Positions 53,894-64,000 of a stretch of 64,000 nucleotides of DNA are shown here, in pieces (positions within the stretch are counted from its first letter, which is position 1; the number at the start of each line of letters is the position of its first letter). The notes beneath the pieces are model-generated. The model had not been told where the DNA came from. It saw only the letters and a list, made by a program, of their open reading frames with translations, and did not search any database. The translations under genes and the position numbers were made by a program. This stretch comes from Amylostereum areolatum (Eukaryota > Basidiomycota > Agaricomycetes > Russulales > Stereaceae): the NCBI GenBank assembly GCA_012932865.1, contig SAXG01000053.1, positions 186,001-250,000 of the forward strand. The letters are read 5' to 3'.

Positions 53894-54433
53894 ATGTGGA
53901 TTCCTTACCTTGTCCGAACAGAAATCACCGAACGCTGTCTCTATTCCGCGCTTGACGACCCGGCGCTCCTGTCGAAAATCGTCGAAGACAACATGGACAT
54001 GCGGCGCGTGGCGTGAAACTGCACGGTCCAGGTCCTCGGGCTCATCCTCCTGGAGGCCACGACTGAAGAAAGTCGAGGCGACCAGCCTTGCGGACTCGCT
54101 AACGGCATTCTCCTCGACACGCACCAGGCGGTCCACGCCGTACCCGAGCTCTTCCGCGTCCGCATCCGGCTCAACGTTGTCCTCCCGCCGTTCGTGACGA
54201 GCATCATCGAGAACGGGAAGAATATCCACATCCCCAAGGACGGCCCGCTGCAGGTCCTGGCCGACGAGCTCGCCGCGGACGCGGTGGATGACCAGAGCTT
54301 TGGGGATATCGACGACCTCCGGGCCCTCGTGCGGACGCTGCTGGTGCGGGTCGAGGACGGCAACACATGTATCCCGGATCGCAAGGCGGCGGCGGCGGAC
54401 CCATTCGAGACGACGTCGGAACCCCTGGACTAG
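53894..54433 (+). pseudogene. Hypothetical protein with one premature stop
   Basis: Not recognised as a named family. From ATG at 53894 the frame reads MWIPYLVRTEITERCLYSAL and LLSKIVEDNMDMRRVA, then TGA (54014-54016), and continues in the same frame NCTVQVLGLILLEATTEES, ILLDTHQAVHAVPELFRVRI, LPPFVTSIIENGKNIHIPKD and LADELAADAVDDQSFGDIDD to a stop at 54433. A single CGA (Arg) to TGA change would explain the break. The protein would be small, acidic and soluble. Upstream exons are likely (an acceptor CCCACAG lies at about 53887). Confidence 0.45.
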
Positions 54434-57259
54434 GAGGAGCCCCCTAAGTGCGACGGGGCGAAGGAAGAGAATATGGACGCCATGGATGATGGGGATCATA
54501 CTAAACCCTCCTGCTGAGGCGAATCGGCCACTGGAAAGAATTTTGTGGATGGCCATGTTAATATGGATTCTTTTCTCCTGCCCCCGCACTGTCGTCCACG
54601 GTATCCATCAAGTCAACGACGAAAGCGTTTACAGCTCGCCCAGCCACGAGCCCCGCCATTCCGACGACGCCTCCATATACGCCCTTTTCCCATAGACAGC
54701 ACTCAAACACAGCATATCCTAGGCTCCAGCCACGGGTCATTTCCACTGGCGAGAATCCTCCGGACGAACATGCTCATCGGACTCCTTTTCAAGTCGTTAC
54801 ACTGTTGCCCATCAACTTGGCGGCGAAGGCAAGCATTCGCGCGTCACGGCTCACCCAGCCATAAGCTTGAGCATCCCGAGGATAACGACACGGATGACGC
54901 ATCTTTCTCGTCCTTACATCCCTCGCCCTCCCCTCGTAGCCAGGACGCGAGCGCACCTCTCCCTATGCTCGAGCCACTGATCGTCATTGAGAACTCCGCG
55001 TGTACGGTTCACCGTCAAGCTTCCGCTACTTCCGATGCCCCCCTCTAGCCCTCTAGATGGCACATTGGGTGAGCAGGATTACCCCAAGAGCACGCTAAAT
55101 TCTAAGATAGTCAAAGCGGCGAGGATGATCGTGCGGCGCAACATAGCGCTGCTTAGGCGGGCGGGCGGAGGCGGCAGCGAGGAGCTAGGAAGACTAGATG
55201 TCAGTGTGGAGGATGGCGACGGGTCGATGGCTCTGCAAATACTAGGAGGACCAGGAGCAGCTCGCGGCAGGGGAGCAAATCCGGGACGTATTGGCTCCTG
55301 TGGTGCGCGGGTCGGGAATCACATCGTGTGGTCGTCGTAGTCCAACAACGAGGGGGAGCTCGCAATGGATCTGGATGTGGGGTTCACGAGATGGTATAAT
55401 CTGGTATATATGTCTTAACCATTCATGTGCATTCCCATCTTCTCCTCGCAGTTGCACTTCTGTGGTTCGGACACATCGTGAAATTTGTCATCACTCTATT
55501 CCTCGCCCTCTAGTCGCCGAGGGTTTTGTCATCTATGCTCTGTTTGAGCCTGTCCCTGTACTTATGTGGACCCTCTCTATTAGTTCCACGGAAACATGCG
55601 GCGGACTAGGAAACCGATTGTGTTGTAATCATGCTTTATGCACATGTGCGCTCACCGTCGACTCGGACGTCGTTGGTACGTCTTGTCGTCTCCAACCGCG
55701 ATGGGTCCGCCAAGTCAAATTGCCAGCATAAAGTCCACGCTCCGATGGGAACGCTCTTACCTTCAATTTACGTTCATTGAGGTATTGGCTGAAGGGGTCG
55801 AGAGCGGCGAAGGCATAAGCCTGAGAACTGAGGCCTGAGGTTGAGGGTAGTAACTTAACGTAATTACACACCGCATCACTCGTAGCGGATTTTCACGGGA
55901 CAAAAAGAAACAATGCACGCCATATTCATTCACTTGTGTGCCGAGAAGGTAGAAAAATAGAAATGCGATAAGTAATAAGCAGCGGTAGCACCGGGCGGCC
56001 TGGCCTACACCACCAGGCGATCCCTCAGCTTCATTCCGATATCACGCCCCTGAGTTTGAAGTTGGTGTGCCGATGGATGGAATCCAAAAATGTCAAGCGG
56101 ATATCACGCTCAACGAATTCCCTTGGGCCCGAAGCTGAGGTTCTTTGGATTCAATCCAATAATCTTACTAAGCTCATCAAGAATCGCTCGGCGGGTTGCT
56201 GGCTTAAATCGTGCTTATTGCGATCTTATCCTGATGTAGAAGGAAGAAAATCATGATATTTTCATTTGATAACTACAGAGTATATGGGGGCTGCTACGGG
56301 ATATATGGAGAGGGATGACAGGTGAGAGAGGGTTACCTGGGATGCCAACAAAGCAGGTGGACCAGACGGAGACCGAGATAAGACCAGGGAACCCAGTGAG
56401 CCAGGGGACAGAGAGCCAGGACCAGAGAGGAGCGCGAGCGGGACCAAGATCGCGAGCGAGGACCAAGACCGCAAGCAAAAATCGAGAGACCGAGAGTAAA
56501 GTTCAAGACCACGAGCAAAGTTCAAGACCAGGAGTAAAGTTCAAGGCCGCGAGCGAAGGTGAGGACGACTGCCAGCGACAACAAGAGGGGCGCCGGAGCA
56601 TGTGCAAATCCTGAATGCTGTCGCGAGGGCAGGTGGGCGGTAAGTGAATAGAACACGCACCATGGTCCAGACTCTGGATGATGCCCACATGAGAGTGTCG
56701 AAGGGAGAGTCCATACCCAACCCTTCGTACATCCACGGAAACCCTGACGCGCCGTCCAAATCTCGGTACGTCGGAGTCGCCCATTACAGATGAGGGGTTA
56801 TGGCCAGGTGAAGGACGGGGAGAAGAGAAGGACGTGGTGAGAGGAAACAAGGAGTCGAGGATGACTTGGCGCGACGACGAAAATGAATACTGCTTACATA
56901 ACCCGCGCTCGTCGCCGTCCATCGAGGACTCTGTGGGGATTGAAACTGAGAGGACAACCTGTACTCACGCTGACTTGGGCGCGAAGCCGACTTTCTCGCA
57001 ACGGATAATCGGAATGGCGCCGAGATTGAGGGGGTTGGATTGAAGCTGACACGATGCTAGCGTGAACCCTTGGTCACGCCATCAGACTCATCCGAATGGC
57101 CCCGCATAGAGTCATGCTGAGGCAACTGCTGGTGGTGTAGCGGGATGACCGTGACCGTGGGAAGAGCGGCATACAAATTACACAGCGTTCAAACTTCTCT
57201 GCCACGACTCAAGTACTCACCGCCCACTACCACAACCGCCGTGATTCTACTGCAGTCTC
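54434..57259. other. Gene-poor repeat-bearing stretch
   Basis: About 2.8 kb. 55770-55960 is the second copy of the 52377-52560 segment. 56380-56580 is a purine-rich run with imperfect GAGCAAAGTTCAAGACCA-type tandem units. 57130-57259 is the promoter of the DUF6535 gene (GACCGTGGGAAGAGCGGC). Coding-like pieces at 54545-55340 (for example NSKIVKAARMIVRRNIALLR) change frame and are not annotated as genes. Confidence 0.4.
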
Positions 57260-60162
57260 ATGGACAATCGTAAGCATATGTTTAACCACTCATATTGTAT
57301 CGTATGTAACACCGATCGTATCGCCAGAGAGCGGATATCGTGCACGAATTCCTGGATATCCCGCGCAGGGCCGCGGCCAGGGTCAAGGTATGCTAAGCTC
57401 AATTATCAACCCCGTCACTCTCGATAACATGGTAGACGGTGTCCAGCCTACGCCGATCCCTCTGACAAGTTCTGGGCAATGTATCTTGCCGACGCAGAGA
57501 GAAACGATGTCGCGATGACAGAGAGCATGAAGGGTGACACGGATGGCATGCTGATCTTCGTGCGTGGATTGATATCGTAATGGATCTCATTGCTGACATA
57601 ATATCGCAGACGGGTCTGTTCGCTGCCACTGTCGCCGCGTTCATCATCGAGTTTTACAAAAAGCTCAATCCCGACTCTGGAGACGACACCGTCACCCTGC
57701 TTTCGGGAATCTCCCAACAAGTTTCGTCTATCTCGAATGGTACCCAAGCACTAGCTGCACCTCCCAGCCCCTTCCATGCTCCCGTATACGCTGTCCGAAT
57801 CAATTCTCTCTGGTTTATTAGCCTGTTTCTCAGCTTGGCTGTGGCTCTCTCGTCGACGCTTGTGCAGCAGTGGTCTCGACGGTATCTGCATGCTGCTCGG
57901 AGACGTGGTCCACCACATAAGCGTGGCCCCATACATTCCTTTCTTCTCAAGGGGATGAAACGGTTCCGAATTGAGCAAGCTGTTGAGGTCATGATTGGGC
58001 TTCTTCACGTCTCTGTCTTCCTCTTTCTTATTGGGCTTGTCGACCTCCTGTTTGTCATCAACCCAACTGTTGCACAGACAGTTCTTCCCTTTGTGATTTC
58101 TGGGGGGGTGGTATACTTGGTTCTGACCTTGCTCCCCCTTGTCTATATCTCATCTCCATATGACACACCTATCACTCAAATTATTCAAATCTTGTTTACG
58201 TGCTTTAAATTTCTGTTATGGGTGTTCCTGTCTGCTATGAGAAAATTTTCACGAGCTGTGTTTGTGAGACACTCATTCCTTGTTCATCTGATCAGCTGGG
58301 GACGTCGTCGGCAATTGAAGAACTATCAGAAGTGGCTTTCATCCCACCTTTATCGTTCACAGAAGCATGTACTTGAGGATATGGTCGAATCACGGGAGTC
58401 TGGAGAGTGCGAAAGATATGCTCTTCATCTCACCCTCAAAGTGCTAGATGAGGATTGGGAAGTTGAAGAATTTCTAGCCTGTTTACCAGGCCTGCTTTAC
58501 AGCCTGCCAACAGCACGATACGACTCAAGTATTATGGCGTATCTGATTCAAAAGCAGGATCTCATACCTCGCATTCAAACTCTTCTAGATTCATGTGTTG
58601 ACTATCACCCGCTTGTCCCAGCAAGGATATTTTGTCAGCGTCTCTCAGTTATTGGTGATATATTTGCCACCGTGAATTACTATGTTATGGAATCATGGAA
58701 TCTCACTACTATTCTCAATGCAACAAATAGCAGAGATCCAATCATATTTGATGTGCATGAAGCCATGATGTATATTATCAATCACCTTGCTCTTTATCAA
58801 AGAGTTTGGGCCCCAAACTCTCGCCCTCGCCTACTTGCTGTTGCAGCAGCGATGGCCCAATTGAGAGATCACCTTATGAAGAACCTTTTATCTCCCCTAG
58901 CTCAGCCATCTACTGAAGACTCCTCTTCACCCTTCTATGCCTCCCATGTTGTTTACATTCTTAAAGACACTGACTGTCATCCCTTCAGTCATGATATGAA
59001 TTTGCCTGAAGTATATCCAAATTTCCAATGGGTTCCTGAAAACAGGGTGCCATTACCACACCGTACAGCAAAAGAGCTACACTTACAATTGATCCAAAGA
59101 GCTGGGATTCTATGCAATATAAACACTTTTGTTCGTCAAACATGGGACGTACTCTCCAAATCTGATCGAGAAAATACTGTCTATGAGGGCTACTTTGAAC
59201 CTGAGCTGGTATCCACTGAAGACTTCTATAGGATTACAGATATCATGCACTCACTTATCACCACCCTCACCGACCACTATGATGTAAATACAGATTTGAT
59301 ATGGTTAGATGCTGTGGACAACTTTGCTACAATATGGCAAGAAATCATGTGGAAGAAGGTTTACCTATATGAACCCCACCCTCACATTGAGGACGAGGAA
59401 GACCCCTTCAAGAATATCCACCTTGCTGAATTTTTCTCGGACTTGTATTTGGTTGCAAGGATTGTTCTTCCCCATTCCTCCACCGACCTCGCTTCCCCCG
59501 AGCTCAGATACCCACTTCCAAAACCGACACCATCCGAGATAGAGTTCTTTGCAAGCGATCCCCTCACAGAAAATGACCAGGGAGGTATCTTGCAAGCACC
59601 GGATAGCACTCTCGGGACACATGGTGGCCGACTTGAGCTGGAAACATTGAACACACTACTCTCTATGTCAGCTAAGCCCAACCACGATCGAGGTGAACGT
59701 GCCGTAGCAGTCGTATCGGGGTCGATTCTTGAAGTAGAACTTGAACCGTCACCTGCCGAGGACAAACCTGCACGGCCTCGATTTTCGGGCGAATGCCATG
59801 GACTGGATACAGAGCCCAGGACCCAGGACCCGGGGGAAATGCGAGACACGCCTCTGCTGGATTCCGACGACACGATACAGGTATCCTCCGCGACCACAAC
59901 GACTTGCGTTATCGCAGGTATCGAGGATCGGCAGCAACCCGCTTTAGATAAGCTTGTGCAAGACGAAGAACAAGGTCAGTTCGCTAGGCTCTCTTTCGTG
60001 ATGGTGATATTCACATATTCATTCAGGTGGTGCGACCGACGGGAAGAAAGATGTCGCACACGAAAGTGGAAAGGTCAAAGTCGTCGTGATCGCGTGATCC
60101 CTCGCGACTCCGAAGACGCGATTGAGGCATTGGACGAATCAGAGGAAGAATGTTCCCAATGA
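57260..60162 (+). CDS. DUF6535-domain multi-pass membrane protein
   Basis: A basidiomycete membrane family of unknown function. Exon 1 is only ten bases (57260-57269, ATGGACAATC); introns 1-3 then join in phase to MDNQSGYRARIPGYPAQGRG, YADPSDKFWAMYLADAERND, MKGDTDGMLIF and TGLFAATVAAFIIEFYKKLN, the diagnostic DUF6535 start. Four helices follow: IIF-TGLFAATVAAFIIEF, SLWFISLFLSLAVALSSTLV, MIGLLHVSVFLFLIGLVDLL and LPFVISGGVVYLVLTLLPLV. The remaining roughly 650 residues are soluble, helical and unannotated (for example RSQKHVLEDMVESRESGECE). If an intron starting GTCAGT near 59974 is spliced, the protein ends at 60097 with ESGKVKVVVIA instead of 60162. A truncated copy of its 5' end is at 52620-52885. 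Confidence 0.83.
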
Positions 60163-61207
60163 ACATGTATTCTACGATAGTGCTACAAACGGAGAAAGAC
60201 GAGAGTCAGGTTGTCATTCAATACCAGTTGGAGGAACGCATACCATACTGGTGACTAAGTACTAGACATAAGAGAGCAATATGTGATCGAAAGGGAACGT
60301 CCAGCACGAAGAGTCCCACAAGAACCGGAGCACGTTGACGCGAACGAGATAGGCGAACGGGAGGAGATGGAATACAGGGCGTTCGCGTCGGACTCAGAGG
60401 ACAAGCAGGTGATAAGGAGACCCGCGAGCGCAAGGTTAAGGAGGCCCCACATTTCGGGACGCACACGGGTCCAAACGTTCAAACCTGGGAAACCCTCCAG
60501 ATCGTCTTCGAGGACCCCCGAAGCCCGTCTTCCCCATCATTCCCGCCGATCGCCAAGGCCCGTATGGCATGCATGCCCCTCTTCGCGAGAAACGCCGTCA
60601 TGGGCTGGTCCAAAGACGTGAGGGTTGACGATGGCGTCGTTGTCTATTTGCGAACGGGCGATGCGCGTACGCGTCGACGTCGCGGAGAAATTTCCATCCT
60701 TTGCCGTGGAATTTGATGCTCCAGGACCCGCGCGTCGATATCCATGGCTTCGAGCGGGAGCTCGACGGGTTGAGCACGCTTCCGATCGACGCGTACAGCA
60801 TTCCAGCAGACGAGCCCACGGTGCCCACAGTCGCGCCTCGCCGCCACCTTCCCCTGCTTGCCCTGGCATGGCCACATGTCTACGGATACGTCCAGACTCC
60901 CCCGCTCGCGACCGCCTTCGACGGCCGCCTATCGAGATAGCATCGCGATGTACGGTCATCTACGCCGTTTCGGAATGAGTACACGCTCTTGAATACGGCG
61001 CGACGTGACCACGACTTGGCGAGAATTTCTACTTGGCGACGGATCCTCCGAAGCGACGTGGGAAGACCTTTGTAAGAAAGGAGACGAGGTGTGGCCTGGG
61101 GAGGGTTGGACTATGGCGTGTAGTTGTACTCGGTGCATGGCGGGGCTAAAAGTATGGTATGTTCGAGAGGAGAGGATGTGGAGTTGCAGGAGCCGGAGAA
61201 CAGGCGG
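60163..61207. other. Unassigned region after the DUF6535 gene
   Basis: Contains plus-strand coding-like segments around 60540-60940 (GWSKDVRVDDGVVVYLRTGD, LLQDPRVDIHGFERELDGLS, ATAFDGRLSR) with frame changes between them. It may be a decayed gene; no family recognised. Confidence 0.3.
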
Positions 61208-62420
61208 TCATCGTTGGGATCGAAGTTGAGGTGAGCGTGAGGTGTGGAATGGATGGGACGAGAGCGTCCCTTCAAGGTACCCGTCGACAGGAATCTCGTT
61301 AATGGCCGGCTCGCCGAGGCGGCCACCAGCGGGAGGGTATAGCACAGTCTCCGCCGAGCAGATAAGCACATATCTCGCCTTCTCGGTCTGGAATGCCATA
61401 TTGTCGGGGAAGGACCTATCTTGAGGTGGAACATGCGCCCGCACGAACGCCTTGCGACCGTCGATGTCCATGAAGCTCAAGACGTCCTTCAAGTTCGAGG
61501 CGAGCCCATGGGCGGCGTGCTATAGTGGGGGAGGTCTTTGAAGCTGCGGGTTGCCCTGTGTTAGGGCTGGATGGCGTTGAGCCAGTTGTGGGCGCGGAAG
61601 GGCTTGTGCTACGTGGTGCGGGAGAGCGCCGCCGGCCAGGGCGGTTTTTCGACCTTGACCTTCTCTAGGTAGTGGTGGAGGGAAAGCCTGGGTATGGCGT
61701 CTTGGTAGAGTTCGCAAGAGCGCACGACCGCGGCCAGCTCCTCGACGACTCGACAAGGCACTTCTTCCACGCGAGCTGATCCATGCGGGGAGGCATGGAA
61801 CAGTGCTCCTGGGTTTCCATCCGCCAGGTCTTGGTCATACGTCCATACATTGTCCTTCTCGGTGCCGACCTGGAGGTCTTCATCTGGCAGACGTTTCACC
61901 GTCCGTATGGCTCCTGGCTCGTTCCTCAGTACCGAGCGGACGATGGTGACGCGGCGCGAAAGCGCGTTGGACCGATGGCTCTTGTGTACCAATGGGCAGA
62001 TAGACGTGAACACGGGGCACATATGTAAGAAATCCACGGGTAAGTCCTGCGAAAAACACAACCACCAGGTAGACGAATGTGGACCGTGGAAAGGCGACGT
62101 CGACGGGGCTGGCAATGAAGGCGAAGGCGGCGAGACGAAGGAGGAAGGAACAAGAAGTCGGATGAATGTCTGAAGAGCTGTCCACGGCGCAAAGACACAT
62201 TCGAATACTGGCTCACTTGAGGGACACGCGTCTTGCGGTGCTCGGGAGGGCTTCGGATATGTGCAAAGGGGTAAGGAATGGCATAGGCGAGGAACAAGAG
62301 GGGGATATTGAGCCATAAGATGATCTATATGGACATGGCGGTTGGCGTGCAGGTGCGGTACGGGGGCAAGTTGCCTTTGAGCGGGTCCACGACACCGTGC
62401 GCCTCAATAATGAATGCCAT
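61208..62420 (-). pseudogene. Hypothetical membrane-associated protein with an early stop
   Basis: Minus-strand exons read MAFIIEAHGVVDPLKGNLPP from 62420, a TAG at 62327-62325 in the same frame, then IILWLNIPLLFLAYAIPYPF; further on FRLAAFAFIASPVDVAFPRS and TFVYLVVVFFAGLTRGFLT (a membrane helix), RVTIVRSVLRNEPGAIRTVK, EVPCRVVEELAAVVRSCELY, PRLSLHHYLEKVKVEKPPWP and, after another intron, FMDIDGRKAFVRAHVPPQDR and FQTEKARYVLICSAETVLYP, to the stop at 61208. The pieces look like one real protein of unknown family. The TAG (from TGG or CAG) would inactivate it unless an unusual 37-nt intron removes it. Confidence 0.4.
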
Positions 62421-64000
62421 GAATCGTACGGCAGAAGACAGGTAAGTCTATCATGATGTGAGTCTTACATGTCTGCGAAAGAAGAAAGACAGAGAAACGC
62501 ACGAAGTCAGGACGTCGTCCGTCTCTCCACGAGGTCTTCTTCGAACATGTTCGCAAGACCGCGACGATATATGCACACTGTTTTCACCGTATTTCGACTT
62601 CGACGGAGCACGTTTGTTGAAGTCTATCTATCTGAGTAACACACGTTACGAAGTTAGCTCGTGGATGGACCAGAGAAAGAATGGAGAGGACGACGCACCT
62701 ATCCGGTTATCGGGGGTTTTTACCCATGGGATGGTAGATAGGCTAGTCGACCAACGAGGAGGTATCGAGAGTGGTTCTTTCGTCGAAAAGTGACACGCAT
62801 TCTTTTCGTCGGAGGACGGGGGAAGATAAGGGCGGGAGCCAACCTGCCAGTGAGCCAACGTCGAACGACGAGCACAGTCAAAATGATGGTGAGACTAGTC
62901 TCCTAAAGCAGACGTCGATGGAGTCAACCCTCGTACCTCGGGATCCTCTCATCGGCGAGACTTTCGTTTGCGGACAAGGCCCACCCTTGCTTTCTCACGC
63001 CTTCCTGCTCTCCACCACCGCCCAGACCTTCAACGATACTTACTTCCAACACACCGCGCTTGTCGTCGCAAGCATCTCCGCACTATCGTCTTGCTCTGGC
63101 CCATACCCGCTCGTCAAACCTATCCCCCCGCAAAAGGATGTTCATGTAGAACCCGCGCCAGGCGCTTGACGCGCTGTTGGAAGAGCATACCAAAACGTCG
63201 GGACGCAGGAGGGAGCGACGAGTGACGCCATCGACATAGCATGGTAAATGAGAGAACTCGTCGTTTAATCCGTACGTGCAACTGGCTCTACACCACTGTC
63301 ATGGCGCTGATTAATACGCGAAGGCAGCAAACCCATCTCTCTTGCTCTGTGTGCGCTCGTCGTAGTCACCAGTCACCCCTCATCCGCCGTGGTGCGACAA
63401 TTACCAGCTGCCGGAACAAAAGTGGCCATTCGATGGCAATGCCCGCACCGTCGAACTCTCCAGATTGACCACGTCTGGGCGAAGAACCTCAAGTTTCCGA
63501 CGAAGACGCAAGATCTTATCGGTGCGTTGCTTCGTTATAAGCGATGTGCTTCAGGCTGACGGTGACGACGGACGCTGCCTTAGACGAACCTCACTCGGAA
63601 CGCGCCGCGAACGTGTGGCTGTCTCTTACCTCGGACACGCCAACAAGATCAACCGCGACCGCGTCGAAATATGGAAGGGCGAGATGGGCCATTGCACGCG
63701 CATTCCACAATCACATCGGTACCCCGTCTTCGCGGCCATCTGCTCATGGGCATACAAGACCCGCCGGTCCAGCACGCTTATTCCCCTTGTCAAGGTCGTC
63801 TCTTCAGCATTGAGCCACGAGTCAGGTCTCGCACAGATGGTCGAACGTCTCGCAAATGAAGACCTGCTCCTGGCCAAGCATCGCGAACTAGCTCGAGAAT
63901 ACGAACGATCAGGATAGGGCCCACGGGACCTGCTCACTATGCTCCCCGGGTGGCTCACATCGTGCGGAAGAATTTGCCTGTCGAGCCATCGAGGGGTTAA
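62421..64000. other. Fragmentary coding-like sequence to window end
   Basis: Pieces such as SALSHESGLAQMVERLANED with LLLAKHRELAREYERSG (63800-63917, plus) and KVAIRWQCPHRRTLQIDHVW (about 63420-63480) suggest remnants of a gene, but frames change and no start can be justified. The window ends without a clear feature. Confidence 0.3.

Noticed and set aside
53855..54589. 244-codon minus-strand open frame
   Set aside because: It is the antisense of the better protein-like plus-strand frame 53894-54433 and lacks splice or domain support.

Overview
The window is nuclear DNA of a filamentous basidiomycete, most likely an Agaricomycete. The reasons are the very intron-dense genes (introns of about 50 nt with GTRNGT donors and YAG acceptors), the expanded basidiomycete families DUF6533, DUF6535 and DUF6532, a Plavaka-type transposase, a CACTA/EnSpm tnp2 element and a chromodomain Ty3/gypsy retrotransposon. 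Gene coordinates below run from start codon to stop codon and include introns.

Layout. 0-17 kb is host sequence: three DUF6533 multi-pass membrane proteins (107-1865 minus, 10189-11756 plus, 12393-13939 minus), an MFS monocarboxylate-type transporter (3268-5157) and two paralogous alpha/beta hydrolases (7206-8738 and 14797-16301). This looks like a local duplication of a membrane-protein plus hydrolase unit. At 17.2-25.8 kb a multi-pass membrane protein gene carries a complete 7.2-kb CACTA element inside one intron. The element has CACTA...TAGTG ends, a 3-bp AAC target duplication, a tnp2 transposase, a divergent coiled-coil accessory gene and unexplained cargo.

26.1-27.9 kb holds the most unusual gene. 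It encodes a protein whose N-terminus copies the histone H3 tail, followed by an ADD/PHD-type zinc finger and a domain resembling caspase/CHAT peptidases. Just upstream lies a 141-bp tandem array with two hairpins per unit. Then comes half of an arrestin-like gene (28.5-29.4 kb). Its other half sits 14 kb away in permuted order (42.6-43.3 kb), and both halves share 21 bp at the break.

31605-39120 is a full-length, apparently very young chromovirus: identical 458-bp LTRs, CACAG target duplication, intact gag and pol, a -1 frameshift heptamer and a Tf1-like self-priming PBS. 43.3-52.2 kb is Plavaka territory: a partial error-rich copy ending in an assembly gap (44608-44632), then a nearly complete transposase (45564-48866) divergent from a DUF6532 gene (49182-51747). 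52-64 kb contains a DUF6535 membrane protein (57260-60162), a decayed 5' copy of it, and several degraded or unassigned coding fragments.

Confidence is high for the transposable elements, MFS, hydrolases, DUF6533 and DUF6535 genes. It is moderate for the function of the H3-mimic protein and low for the hypothetical genes at 29.7, 40.2, 53.9 and 61.2 kb. Several apparent frameshifts fall at homopolymers and may be sequencing errors.
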